Positions 43,182 through 51,434 of a DNA stretch of 58,606 bases are shown here, one piece after another; positions within the stretch are counted from its first letter, which is position 1; the number at the start of each line of letters is the position of its first letter. The position numbers and the translations under genes were made by a program. A model generated the notes under the pieces. That model was given only the letters and a program-made list of their open reading frames with translations, was not told where the DNA came from and did no database searches. This stretch comes from UMGS1590 sp036303105 (lineage in GTDB: Bacteria; Bacillota; Peptococcia; Peptococcales; Peptococcaceae): NCBI GenBank assembly GCA_036303105.1, contig JAXJBF010000052.1, forward strand, positions 1 to 58,606, given 5' to 3'.

Positions 43182-44090
43182 TTAGCGCGCCTGATCTTCA
43201 AACGCCTTCAATTCTTCCACATACAATTCGCCTAAAGGACTCAGCGGCATGGCTTTCTGCTTGATGTAGCCAATGGTCATGGTTTCGTCGCTGTCCAGCG
43301 GCAGCGCTGTGTAATCGCCGCCGTTGAGCTCGGCACAAATAAGGCCGGAACACAACGTAAAAGCATTCAATCCGCGCATCATGTTCAGACAGGTGGCGCG
43401 GTCGTCGGCCTTGATGACGCGCTTGTAATGATAGGTGCTGAGGATTTCCTCCGCCAGATAGAACGCGTTGTTTTCTCCCTGCTCAAACGACAGGCAGGGA
43501 TATTCAGCCAGATCGTCCAACGTTAAAAGATCGCGCCCTGCCAGCGGGTGGCCTTTCCAGAGATACACATAGGCGTGGCAGTCAAACAGTGGCGTAAACG
43601 ACAGCCCTTTTTCATGCAGCACCTTCATCAGCACCCGTTCATTGAAAGCATTGCGATAAAGCACGCCAAGCTCACTGTCAAAGCGGCGCACATGCTCGAT
43701 GACCTCATAGGTTTTCGTTTCATGCACGGCAAACTCATACTCATCCATGCCAAACCGCTCCACCAACCGCATGAACGCCTGCACCGCAAAGGAATAGTGC
43801 TGCATCGACACAGAAAACCGCTTGCGCACCGGCGCCCCGCTGAGATAGCGCGCATCGATCAGCGCATACTGTGCCATCAGCTGACGCGCATACCCCAGGA
43901 ATTCATTGCCAGCCGCCGTCACTGTAATGCCTTTGTTGCTGCGGGCAAAAATGGTAAAGCCCAACTCTTTTTCCAACTCGCGCACCGCCGCCGACAAACT
44001 TGGCTGAGAGATAAACAGCGCCACTGCCGCTTGATTCATGGAGCGCTTGTCGGCAACCATGAGCACATACTTGAGCTGCTGCAGCGTCAC
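43182..44090 (-). CDS. LysR-family transcriptional regulator (copy 5)
   Basis: This LysR protein is 302 residues with MTLQQLKYVLMVADKRSMNQ, then FISQPSLSAAVRELEKELG, and an effector domain. It starts at GTG (44088-44090), ten bases after AAAGGA, only four bases beyond the stop codon of the aminotransferase. It is therefore in an operon with that gene rather than divergent from it, which is unusual for LysR. Control of the upstream aminotransferase operon itself or of a distant target are both possible. Confidence 0.92.
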   Translation of the reverse strand: MTLQQLKYVLMVADKRSMNQAAVALFISQPSLSAAVRELEKELGFTIFARSNKGITVTAAGNEFLGYARQLMAQYALIDARYLSGAPVRKRFSVSMQHYSFAVQAFMRLVERFGMDEYEFAVHETKTYEVIEHVRRFDSELGVLYRNAFNERVLMKVLHEKGLSFTPLFDCHAYVYLWKGHPLAGRDLLTLDDLAEYPCLSFEQGENNAFYLAEEILSTYHYKRVIKADDRATCLNMMRGLNAFTLCSGLICAELNGGDYTALPLDSDETMTIGYIKQKAMPLSPLGELYVEELKAFEDQAR

Positions 44091-44094
44091 GCGC

Positions 44095-45255
44095 TCACAT
44101 TCCTTTCATGGCTTCGAGGCGGTTCAGCGCCGCTTCCAGGGTAGCATCCTGCTTTGCAAAATGGAAGCGAATGAGGTTGTTGACCGGTTCATTGAAGAAA
44201 CTTGAGCCAGGCACAGCACCAACGCCAACATCCTTGGCCAAACGTTCGCAGAACGCCAGATCCGTTTCATCTTTATGCAGGAAGCGCGTCACATCCACGA
44301 GCACATAATAAGCCCCTTCCGGCTCGATGAAATCCAGTCCGATGTCGCGCAAGCCCTTCAGGAAGAGATCTTTCATATGGGTATAGTGGGCCTGTAGCGC
44401 TTGATAGTAATCATCGCCGAAACGCAAGCCAACGACCGCTGCTTCCATCAATGGCGCTGCTGCACCAACGGTGAGAAAATCGTGCACTTTCTTGACACGA
44501 TCGATGATCACTGGTGAAGCGATGACATAGCCCAGACGCCAGCCGGTGATGGAATACGTTTTGGACAGGGAGCTGCAAATAATCGTGCGTTCACGCATCC
44601 CCGGCAGCGTTGCCAGATACGCATGTTCATACGGTGCATAGACAATGTGTTCATACACCTCATCGGTAATCACATACGCATCGTACTTAATCGCCAGATC
44701 GGCAATCACGGCCAGCTCTTCGCGGCTGAACACCTTGCCGCTTGGGTTGGCTGGATTGCAGAGAATCAAGGCCTTGGCGCCCTGGCGGAAGGCATCTTCC
44801 AACACCTCCGCATCAAAGCGGAAAGTTGGCGGAATCAGCGGCACATAGATGGGTTCCGCGCCAGAGAGAATGGCGTCGGCGCCATAATTTTCGTAAAATG
44901 GCGAGAATACCACCACTTTGTCGCCAGGGTTCACCACACACATCATGGCTGCCATCATGGCTTCGGTGCTGCCACAGGTGACCACGATCTCTGTATCAGG
45001 ATCAACCGTCATACCGGAGAAATGTTTCTGTTTATCCGCCAACGCTTCGCGGAAGTTCTGCGCACCCCAGGTCAGCGCATACTGATGAGGTCCTTCCTGG
45101 GCCACTTCTGCCAAACGTGCCGTCAATGCCTGCGGCGGATCAAAATCCGGAAAGCCCTGAGAAAGGTTGATGGCGTCGTATTGGTTGGAAATTCGTGTCA
45201 TACGGCGAATCACCGAATCGGTGAAGCTTGCCGTTCTATTGCTCAATTCACGCAT
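44095..45255 (-). CDS. Class I/II PLP aminotransferase
   Basis: This 386-residue fold-type I aminotransferase has its Schiff-base lysine at K232 in SSLSKTYSITGWR, N170 in CNPANPSGK and D198 in ITDEVYEH. It is close to the aspartate/kynurenine/methionine (YbdL-like) aminotransferase group (LSQGFPDFDPP at 31-41, QYALTWGA near 58). The amino acid used is not certain. The ATG at 45253-45255 has GAGG nine bases upstream. LysR copy 5 follows four bases after its stop. Confidence 0.92.
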   Translation of the reverse strand: MRELSNRTASFTDSVIRRMTRISNQYDAINLSQGFPDFDPPQALTARLAEVAQEGPHQYALTWGAQNFREALADKQKHFSGMTVDPDTEIVVTCGSTEAMMAAMMCVVNPGDKVVVFSPFYENYGADAILSGAEPIYVPLIPPTFRFDAEVLEDAFRQGAKALILCNPANPSGKVFSREELAVIADLAIKYDAYVITDEVYEHIVYAPYEHAYLATLPGMRERTIICSSLSKTYSITGWRLGYVIASPVIIDRVKKVHDFLTVGAAAPLMEAAVVGLRFGDDYYQALQAHYTHMKDLFLKGLRDIGLDFIEPEGAYYVLVDVTRFLHKDETDLAFCERLAKDVGVGAVPGSSFFNEPVNNLIRFHFAKQDATLEAALNRLEAMKGM

Positions 45256-45296
45256 GAATGCTTGCCTCATTTCTAAGTGATTTTTTTTGGTAAAAA

Positions 45297-45321
45297 ACGC
45301 TGCTCCCACAGGGAACAGCGT
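45297..45321 (-). terminator. Terminator of LysR copy 6
   Basis: ACGCTG.TCCC / GGGA.CAGCGT with a three-base loop is followed by TTTTTT on the minus strand; it also lies just upstream of the aminotransferase. Confidence 0.8.
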
Positions 45322-45379
45322 ATTGCTATCTACTAAATAATATGCTTTTCATAGGAATTGTGCAAGCCTTTTTCACCGC

Positions 45380-46297
45380 TCACGCCTCAACCTGCAGTTT
45401 TTCGAGCATCTCTGTCAACAGCTGGCGCTTCAATGGTGTCATGGCTTCCGGCTTATACACCACGCCCACTTCGCACCACCAGTCAAAATCCCGCACGCGC
45501 AGCGGCTTCAGTTGTTTCTTCCATTCACCGCCGCTGTTATAGGCTTCTTCCGGCATGGTGGTGACACCATCGTTGGCCACGAGATAAAGCAGCCGATGTT
45601 TCGGGTTGCTGATGATCTCCACATCCCGCTCATAGCCATACGACGCCAGCAATCGGTACACATGATCCACACTGTGACGGCTGCCGCCCGTCACATAGGG
45701 ATAGCGCAGCACATCGCGCATGGTTACACCCTCCTGCTTATGCAGCGGATGCGACGGCCGCGCATAGATTCCTACATAGTCGCTGAAACAATTCTCATAG
45801 GCCAGCCCGCCGTCACGAATACGCGCCATCAATGCCTCCTGGTCGTTGCAGTACATCATCACCACCCCGAAATCCAGCGTACCATCGCTGACCTTGGTGA
45901 CAATGTCGGTGCTGAACAGCTCCACCACCTGTATTGTCAGGTTTGGATACTTTGTTTTCAGCGGCAGCACCAGCATAGAAAACACCTTATTGCCATAATA
46001 TCCCGAACCGCCAACCGACAGTGCGCCAACCACACTCTCATCCACCGTTTGCTGCAGGTTGCGGATTTTTTCGATATCTGCCACAATTTCTTTTGACAAC
46101 CGCAGCACTTCGCGGCCATTCTCCGTAAACACCACGCCGTCCTTCTTGCGTTTGAGAATTTCATAGCCCACTTCGTCTTCCAGTTCACGAATCGCCTTGC
46201 TGATCGACGGCTGTGTCATATACAGCTTCTCCGCCGCCTCCGATAAACTGCTGCAATGCTCCAGCGCCACAATCATCTCAAATTGATTGAGCCGCAT
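45380..46297 (-). CDS. LysR-family transcriptional regulator (copy 6)
   Basis: This LysR protein is 305 residues with LNQFEMIVALEHCSSLSEAAEKLYMTQPSISKAIRELED as the helix-turn-helix region (about residues 3-45) and a normal effector domain. The ATG at 46295-46297 has AAGGAGG seven bases upstream. It is divergent from the ApbE operon (46496) with about 200 bases between, so it could control that operon; this is inference from layout only. Confidence 0.92.
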   Translation of the reverse strand: MRLNQFEMIVALEHCSSLSEAAEKLYMTQPSISKAIRELEDEVGYEILKRKKDGVVFTENGREVLRLSKEIVADIEKIRNLQQTVDESVVGALSVGGSGYYGNKVFSMLVLPLKTKYPNLTIQVVELFSTDIVTKVSDGTLDFGVVMMYCNDQEALMARIRDGGLAYENCFSDYVGIYARPSHPLHKQEGVTMRDVLRYPYVTGGSRHSVDHVYRLLASYGYERDVEIISNPKHRLLYLVANDGVTTMPEEAYNSGGEWKKQLKPLRVRDFDWWCEVGVVYKPEAMTPLKRQLLTEMLEKLQVEA

Positions 46298-46418
46298 GCG
46301 CATCCCTCCTTTTCATGACTTCTAATAATAACAGTATAGCAAAAATCGCCACCATAACATAGCAATGCCGGACAAGCTGGTCATAGAAAAACAATAAGCC
46401 AACCACCAGCGTTTTCTC

Positions 46419-46447
46419 TTGACACCGTTTCCTGTGAATGCTATGTT
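46419..46447 (+). promoter_or_regulatory. Promoter of ApbE operon
   Basis: A perfect TTGACA (46419-46424), a 17-base spacer and TATGTT (46442-46447) lie 49 bases before the ATG. Confidence 0.75.
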
Positions 46448-46495
46448 AAAATACAGAACACGAATAAGCTACGACTAACCTCCGGAGGTTCTCCT

Positions 46496-47536
46496 ATGAA
46501 AAAACGCCTTATCGCCTGCATTCTAACGGCAGGCCTGCTTTTAAGCGGCTGCGGAACAGATGGTACGCCATCGTCGTCAACCGCAGAAACAGATGCACAG
46601 ACCGCACAATCCCAGGAATTGTACGCCATGGACACGGTCATGACACTGACTGCCTATGGTCCTCAAGCCGAAACGGCCCTGGCCGATGCCGCTGACGAGA
46701 TCGAGCGGCTGGACGCGCTCTGGTCGATTTCCAGCAGCGACGGCGAGATTGCGCAGCTCAACGCCAATAAGCAGGCTGTTCTGTCCGAGGACACCATCAC
46801 CCTGCTGCAACGCGCCCAGGAGCTGTCTGCCTCGACTGGCGGCCTTTTTGCCTGCACGATTGAGCCGGTCATGGAAGCCTGGGGCTTCACGAACGGCAAT
46901 TACACCGTGCCAGACACAGCCACGCTGCAATCGCTGCTGGCCCATGTTGATGACACGCAAATTGCCATTGATGGCAGCACCGCCACCATTCCTGCTGATG
47001 TGAAGGTGGATCTGGGCGGCATCGCCAAAGGCTTCACATCAGACCGCGTCATGGCGCTGTTCGCCGCCGATGGCGTAAAAAGCGGCATCATCTCCCTTGG
47101 CGGCAATGTGCAGACCCTTGGCACCAAGCCCGACGGCAGCCTCTGGCGCGTAGGCATTCAGGACCCGAACGACAGCAGCGCCATCATTGCTACCATCGAG
47201 ATTGCCGATAAGGCGGTCATTACCTCCGGCGGCTATCAGCGCTATTTTGAACAGGACGGCACGACCTATCACCACATCATCGATCCCCGCACCGGCATGC
47301 CTGCCGACAGCGGCCTGACTTCGGTGACAATCGTTTCAGACGACGGCACGCTCGCCGACGGCCTTTCCACCGCGCTTTTCATCATGGGCAAAGAAGCGGC
47401 ACTCGATTATTGGCGCGCCCATCGCGATGATTTTGACGTCATTCTTGTCGCTGATGATGGCAGCGTCACCATCAGCGAAGGTCTTGCCGATTGCTGCACC
47501 TTAAGCGACGGCAGCACACCGGAGGTGGCGCAATGA
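46496..47536 (+). CDS. apbE: ApbE flavin transferase lipoprotein
   Basis: This 346-residue lipoprotein has a lipobox LLSGC with C19, then an ApbE domain (about 45-325). YAMDTVMTLTAYG, the metal/FAD site residues in DLGGIAKGFTSDR, SLGGNVQTLG and HHIIDPRTGMPAD, and DGLSTALFIMGK near the end are all present. ApbE enzymes move FMN from FAD onto threonine in proteins with FMN-binding domains, outside the membrane. The ribosome binding site GGAGG sits inside a 14-base palindrome. The gene overlaps the next by ATGA, forming a three-gene operon with NusG-II and Gx-transporter genes, as in flavin-based electron transfer loci. Confidence 0.94.
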   Translation: MKKRLIACILTAGLLLSGCGTDGTPSSSTAETDAQTAQSQELYAMDTVMTLTAYGPQAETALADAADEIERLDALWSISSSDGEIAQLNANKQAVLSEDTITLLQRAQELSASTGGLFACTIEPVMEAWGFTNGNYTVPDTATLQSLLAHVDDTQIAIDGSTATIPADVKVDLGGIAKGFTSDRVMALFAADGVKSGIISLGGNVQTLGTKPDGSLWRVGIQDPNDSSAIIATIEIADKAVITSGGYQRYFEQDGTTYHHIIDPRTGMPADSGLTSVTIVSDDGTLADGLSTALFIMGKEAALDYWRAHRDDFDVILVADDGSVTISEGLADCCTLSDGSTPEVAQ

Positions 47537-47931
47537 TGCACAGAAAACCCTGGCTGCGCTGGGTGCTCATCGCCGGCCTCATCCTGCTCGTTGCTGCAGC
47601 AGGGCTGGCGGCATGGTGGTGGCAGCGCGGCAAAAACGAGGTCATTGCCACCATTTACGTCAACGATGAAGTCTACGCCAGCTACGATCTCAGCACCATC
47701 ACCGACACCGAAACTTTCACCATCGGAGAGCCCGGCGCTCAAAACACGATCCGCGTCTCACCAGAGGGCATCGCTGTCATTGACGCCGACTGCCAGGACC
47801 AGGTGTGTGTGCACCAGGGCACCCACAACCACGGACCAACACCGATTGTTTGCCTGCCGCACCATCTCAGCATCCGCTTCAGCGAGAAAAACGCCAGCGA
47901 CGACAGCCTTGACGCCGTCGCCGGGCAGTGA
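47533..47931 (+). CDS. NusG domain II membrane protein (EetA-like)
   Basis: This protein of 132 residues has one N-terminal transmembrane helix (about 9-28) and an extracellular NusG domain II (about 35-118). The typical DCQDQVCVHQG with paired cysteines and the PIVCLPHHLSI segment are seen. Proteins of this sort (EetA in Listeria) are found beside ApbE, Gx-type membrane proteins and demethylmenaquinone genes of extracellular electron transfer loci. The start ATG overlaps the ApbE stop (ATGA), with GGAGG seven bases upstream. Its role in electron transfer is not proven. Confidence 0.85.
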   Translation: MMHRKPWLRWVLIAGLILLVAAAGLAAWWWQRGKNEVIATIYVNDEVYASYDLSTITDTETFTIGEPGAQNTIRVSPEGIAVIDADCQDQVCVHQGTHNHGPTPIVCLPHHLSIRFSEKNASDDSLDAVAGQ

Positions 47932-47942
47932 GGAGGCCTGTC

Positions 47943-48461
47943 ATGTCTCACCTTTCCCATACCCAACGGCTGACACGCCTGGCCCTGCTGACAGCGATCG
48001 CCCTCATCCTCTTTATCATTGAGGCGCAGATTCCGCCATTGGTCGCCATTCCCGGTGTGAAAATGGGACTGGCCAACATCATCACCCTGGTGACGCTCTA
48101 CAGCTTCGGCCGCCGCGACGCCTTGATGGTGCTTTTGGTGCGCGTCTTTCTTGGCAGCGTTTTTTCCGGCCAGATGATGACGCTCGCTTTCAGTCTCAGC
48201 GGCGGCCTACTCTGCTATGGGGTTTGTGCGCTGCTCTATCGGCGCATGCCGCTGAAACGACTGTGGCTGTTGAGCATGGTCGGCGCCGTGTGTCACAATA
48301 TTGGCCAGCTGGCTGCCGCTGCCTTTGTGCTCGGCACGGTGGATGTCTTCTGGTACCTGCCCGTGCTGCTGCTCAGCGGTCTCATCAGCGGCTGTTTCAC
48401 CGGTCTTGTTGCCGGTGCTGTGCTGGCTCGTCTTCAACACACCCACTGGCAGCGCTCTTAA
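47943..48461 (+). CDS. Gx-transporter-family membrane protein (EetB-like, HepS-I-like)
   Basis: This polytopic protein of 172 residues has five or six helices and the family pattern LALLTAIALILFIIEAQIP near the start, then PGVKMGLANIITL. It belongs to PF07456 (heptaprenyl diphosphate synthase component I / Gx transporter). It pairs with NusG-II proteins beside ApbE in Listeria-like electron transfer operons (EetB) and may move an isoprenoid, quinone or flavin precursor. The start is the ATG at 47943, six bases after AGGAGG. It ends the operon at a terminator. Confidence 0.85.
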   Translation: MSHLSHTQRLTRLALLTAIALILFIIEAQIPPLVAIPGVKMGLANIITLVTLYSFGRRDALMVLLVRVFLGSVFSGQMMTLAFSLSGGLLCYGVCALLYRRMPLKRLWLLSMVGAVCHNIGQLAAAAFVLGTVDVFWYLPVLLLSGLISGCFTGLVAGAVLARLQHTHWQRS

Positions 48462-48479
48462 AAAATAGAAGCGCTCATA

Positions 48480-48512
48480 AAAAAGCCCTCAGGCTCAAAC
48501 CTGAGGGCTTTT
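48480..48512. terminator. Bidirectional terminator
   Basis: The perfect 13-bp stem AAAAGCCCTCAGG / CCTGAGGGCTTTT has a six-base loop and lies between the convergent ApbE operon and sortase gene. Confidence 0.9.
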
Positions 48513-48525
48513 ATCATGCATGGAT

Positions 48526-49299
48526 TTAAGACACCCGCCGCGCCGCCACAAGAAAACGGCCGTTTTCTGTATGATAGCTGCAAGTGGAAAGAATCAGAAT
48601 CTGCTCACCAGCGTTTGGCGTTACACCGGTGTCGTAGAGGGCGTTGCTCTTGAGCCACCCCACCAACTCCGAAAATTTTGTCTGATCCAGCGGACCAGCG
48701 GCATTGTAATAGCGATAGCCTTCTTCGTTGTCGCCAAGAATGCGTGTCTGCACCGCTGCAAAGATCTCATAGCGGCGCATTTCTGTGCGTGTGTAGATGG
48801 TGATGGACTGAGCGCCGTTGCTTTTGTAAAAATTGGCATCGGCATACTTGTCCAGCTCGCCAAACATGGTGCCATTGTGCATTTCGTGACCATAGATGAT
48901 GAGGCAGTCGCTGTCGATGTCGGCACCTTCGGCAATAAAGGGCGTGCCGCTCGCCGACTGGGACTGATCAAAGGCACGACGCAGATAATACTCTGGCGAG
49001 GAGGGTGTCCACATCACAGGATAATCGATCTGTGTGCCGCTGACGTTGAGCCAGGCGGCATAATCAGCGTTCTGGCTGTGCAGATTATCATAGCCTGCCG
49101 CCAAGGCTTCCGCAGCATTGGCCGCATCTCTGGCGGCAGCCTGCATCTGCGCCTGCTGCTGCGCCTGCAAAGCGGCGAAGGCGTCCGCGGCTTGTTTCTG
49201 CTGGTACCAGGTCCAGCCCGCCAACCCTGCCGACACAAGAAAAACACAGGCGCAGAGTGCAAAGAGCACTTTTAATACAATGTGTTTTCGTTTGGCCAT
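48526..49299 (-). CDS. srtB: Class B sortase
   Basis: This 257-residue sortase has an N-terminal membrane anchor (about 8-32), an alanine/glutamine-rich coiled-coil-like stem (about 33-70), and a class B sortase core. Catalytic residues are H138 in IYGHEM, C240 in LSTCSYHTENGRF and R248. Class B sortases in the FctA-pilus group polymerise pilins as well as anchor proteins. AAGGAGG precedes the ATG. It lies directly downstream of the FctA/CnaB surface protein on the same strand, with a hairpin between, so that protein is its likely substrate. Confidence 0.93.
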   Translation of the reverse strand: MAKRKHIVLKVLFALCACVFLVSAGLAGWTWYQQKQAADAFAALQAQQQAQMQAAARDAANAAEALAAGYDNLHSQNADYAAWLNVSGTQIDYPVMWTPSSPEYYLRRAFDQSQSASGTPFIAEGADIDSDCLIIYGHEMHNGTMFGELDKYADANFYKSNGAQSITIYTRTEMRRYEIFAAVQTRILGDNEEGYRYYNAAGPLDQTKFSELVGWLKSNALYDTGVTPNAGEQILILSTCSYHTENGRFLVAARRVS

Positions 49300-49324
49300 A
49301 GACGGCCTCCTTTTTGTACAAAAA

Positions 49325-49352
49325 CGGCGGCACGTGCGAAAACGTGCCGCCG
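49325..49352 (-). terminator. Hairpin between surface protein and sortase genes
   Basis: The stem CGGCGGCACGT / ACGTGCCGCCG with a six-base loop and TTTTTG on the minus strand lies just before the sortase ribosome binding site. A leaky terminator here would give much more pilin than sortase. Confidence 0.8.
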
Positions 49353-49368
49353 CAGAGTGATGAAGCTA

Positions 49369-51243
49369 TTATTTCTTTCCGCGCAGACGGCGGCGGTCGC
49401 TAAGCAGCCAAATAGCTGCAATGAGCACCATGCCGCTGAGAGAAATGATGGCGATGGTGGTCCACAAATTCAAATGCGACGTATCGCCAGTTGCCGGTGT
49501 GCTGCGGTTGTTCGAGCTGGACTTGTTCGAAGAAGAAGATTTATTGGCAGAGGACGAGGTCTTGCTCGTCGATGCTGCACTCGTGGTGGACTTCTTCGTG
49601 TTCGTGATGGTCCAGGTGTTGCCAGAATTGGACTCTGTCTTGGTGTAGCCCGATGGCACATTCAGCTCGTTGACGGTCCATTTATAAGACGCATCCAAAC
49701 CGCTCCAGGTGTATTTCCAGCCGTTATCGGCGTTCAGCGTCACGGTGCTGCCATACGCCTTGCCGTCGCGATACAGCTGCATCTTTACAGAGCTTGGACG
49801 GTCGGAAGACTTATCGTTCTTCCATACTTTGTTCACAGTCACAGAGGTGGTCTTGTTGTCCGTCGATGGCGTGGTCACCTTCTGACCGCTGAAAATTGGC
49901 AAGCCCGTGTAAATGATGCCATCTTTTTCATAAGTCACCGTAGCTGTGTAATCGCCATTGTCATTGCGATCCACCGTGACATGCACCTTATAAACCGTTT
50001 TGTCATAGGCAATGGCCGAATCGCTGCCTGCCTGCATGCTGATGGTATAGTTGTAGCTGCCTTCTTTGTCGAAGCTCAGCGGATCGAACTTCACGGTGTT
50101 GCCAGTGTTTGGCTTGGTCTGCACCACATTGCCCGCTTCGTCTTTAAGCAGCAAGTTGAACACCCCATCACCAGGCGCCTTGCCGTCCAGGCTCACTTCA
50201 CCGCCCAAAGGCACAGAAGCTGCCTCAGGGTCGTGGGCCGTGGCTGGTGCCTGATACGTTGTCACAAAATCCAGCTGCAGCACAGCGCCCTGGTCGCCCT
50301 TCAAATTGATGGCCTTGGCTTCGCCCGGTGTGAACCCTTCGGTTTCACCGCTTAAAACAGGCTGCAGCACATAGTTTTGTTCATCATCAAACAACGCAAA
50401 CGCCAGCGTCCCGGTGGCATCGTTCATGTTATAGGTTGCCAGCGGCTGGCTGCCTGGCGCTGCATTGGCCGCATAGAGAGCGAATGACAAGGCTGGCGTT
50501 TTCACGCCGCTCAAGACATTGCCCTTGCTGTCCAGCCAACGGTGGTTGACCTTGACAGTCACAGCGGCCTGCTGCCCTGCAGACGTTGCCACAAGGTTGG
50601 TCATCTTTTGGCCGTTTGTGCCCTGAGCACCACTGCCATCATAAAGATCCAGGCCAAAATTGGCTGGTGCTGGATTTTTCTGAGCCGATGCCAACAGCGC
50701 CGTCACATCATTGGCTGCTGCCCCGCTGACTGCGCGGCTGTCGGTCACACGCCAGATGGCCTGCTGCGTCACCGCCATATTGCTGAGCTGGCTCACCACC
50801 GCACTGCTCACCCCGGCCTGGCCGAGTTTGGCAAAATCGCTGGCGCCCTTCCAGGTGCCGCCGAAATACGGATAGCCATTCCAAACCACGTTCAACACAT
50901 CCTGCTTCACCGTCGATGGGTTCAGCGCCTTGTCCATCAAAGCCGCCCAATCCTGGTTCACGGTGGCGGTCAATTTCTTATAGCCGCTGCTCCCCTGCGC
51001 AGAAGGCATTTGACGCGCAGCATTCAGCGCATACGCCAACACGCCTGCATCACTGCCGCCCTTCACACGCAATTCCTTCATGCCATCCACAGGCGTCACC
51101 GTGCTCGGCAGCGCCGGTGTGCTGTCATAGGCTGTATAACTCTTGCCATCGCTCACTGGCGCGGCAACAGCAGCCAAGCCAGGGCTCACAATACTGCCCA
51201 CAAAAACCAGCAGCGTCAACCATGCAATCCATTTCCTTTTCAT
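49369..51243 (-). CDS. Pilin-like surface adhesin: degenerate thioester domain, FctA and CnaB domains, sortase signal
   Basis: This cell-wall protein of 624 residues has a signal peptide (about 1-28), then a thioester-domain-like region (about 60-200). WNGYP is at 121-125 and TQQAIW at 159-164, with the thioester glutamine retained, but the expected cysteine is A72. A middle region (about 210-310) follows, then an FctA-like pilin domain (about 325-440), a CnaB domain (about 455-545), a Ser-rich stalk and the sorting signal TPATG (582-586) with a hydrophobic helix and RRRLRGKK tail. This plan matches Cpa-like pilus-tip or pilin proteins that form isopeptide bonds. The ATG at 51241-51243 is nine bases after AAAGGAG. 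The class B sortase follows. Confidence 0.88.
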   Translation of the reverse strand: MKRKWIAWLTLLVFVGSIVSPGLAAVAAPVSDGKSYTAYDSTPALPSTVTPVDGMKELRVKGGSDAGVLAYALNAARQMPSAQGSSGYKKLTATVNQDWAALMDKALNPSTVKQDVLNVVWNGYPYFGGTWKGASDFAKLGQAGVSSAVVSQLSNMAVTQQAIWRVTDSRAVSGAAANDVTALLASAQKNPAPANFGLDLYDGSGAQGTNGQKMTNLVATSAGQQAAVTVKVNHRWLDSKGNVLSGVKTPALSFALYAANAAPGSQPLATYNMNDATGTLAFALFDDEQNYVLQPVLSGETEGFTPGEAKAINLKGDQGAVLQLDFVTTYQAPATAHDPEAASVPLGGEVSLDGKAPGDGVFNLLLKDEAGNVVQTKPNTGNTVKFDPLSFDKEGSYNYTISMQAGSDSAIAYDKTVYKVHVTVDRNDNGDYTATVTYEKDGIIYTGLPIFSGQKVTTPSTDNKTTSVTVNKVWKNDKSSDRPSSVKMQLYRDGKAYGSTVTLNADNGWKYTWSGLDASYKWTVNELNVPSGYTKTESNSGNTWTITNTKKSTTSAASTSKTSSSANKSSSSNKSSSNNRSTPATGDTSHLNLWTTIAIISLSGMVLIAAIWLLSDRRRLRGKK

Positions 51244-51397
51244 ATCGCTCATCTCCTTTAAATTGAAATCAAAATGTTTATTAGCAGCGATAAATCGTCT
51301 GATTTCTCACATTATACCCGATTTTTAAGCCCCAGGCAACGAATCATTAAGACATTACGACAAATTTAAGGTTTTATACTTTTGACGCCTAACAAAA

Positions 51398-51423
51398 AAG
51401 CGCCTGCACAATCGCAGGCGCTT
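51398..51423 (-). terminator. Terminator of PhoH gene
   Basis: The perfect stem AAGCGCCTGC / GCAGGCGCTT with a six-base loop is followed by TTTTTT on the minus strand. Confidence 0.88.
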
Positions 51424-51434
51424 GTCGCGTCATC

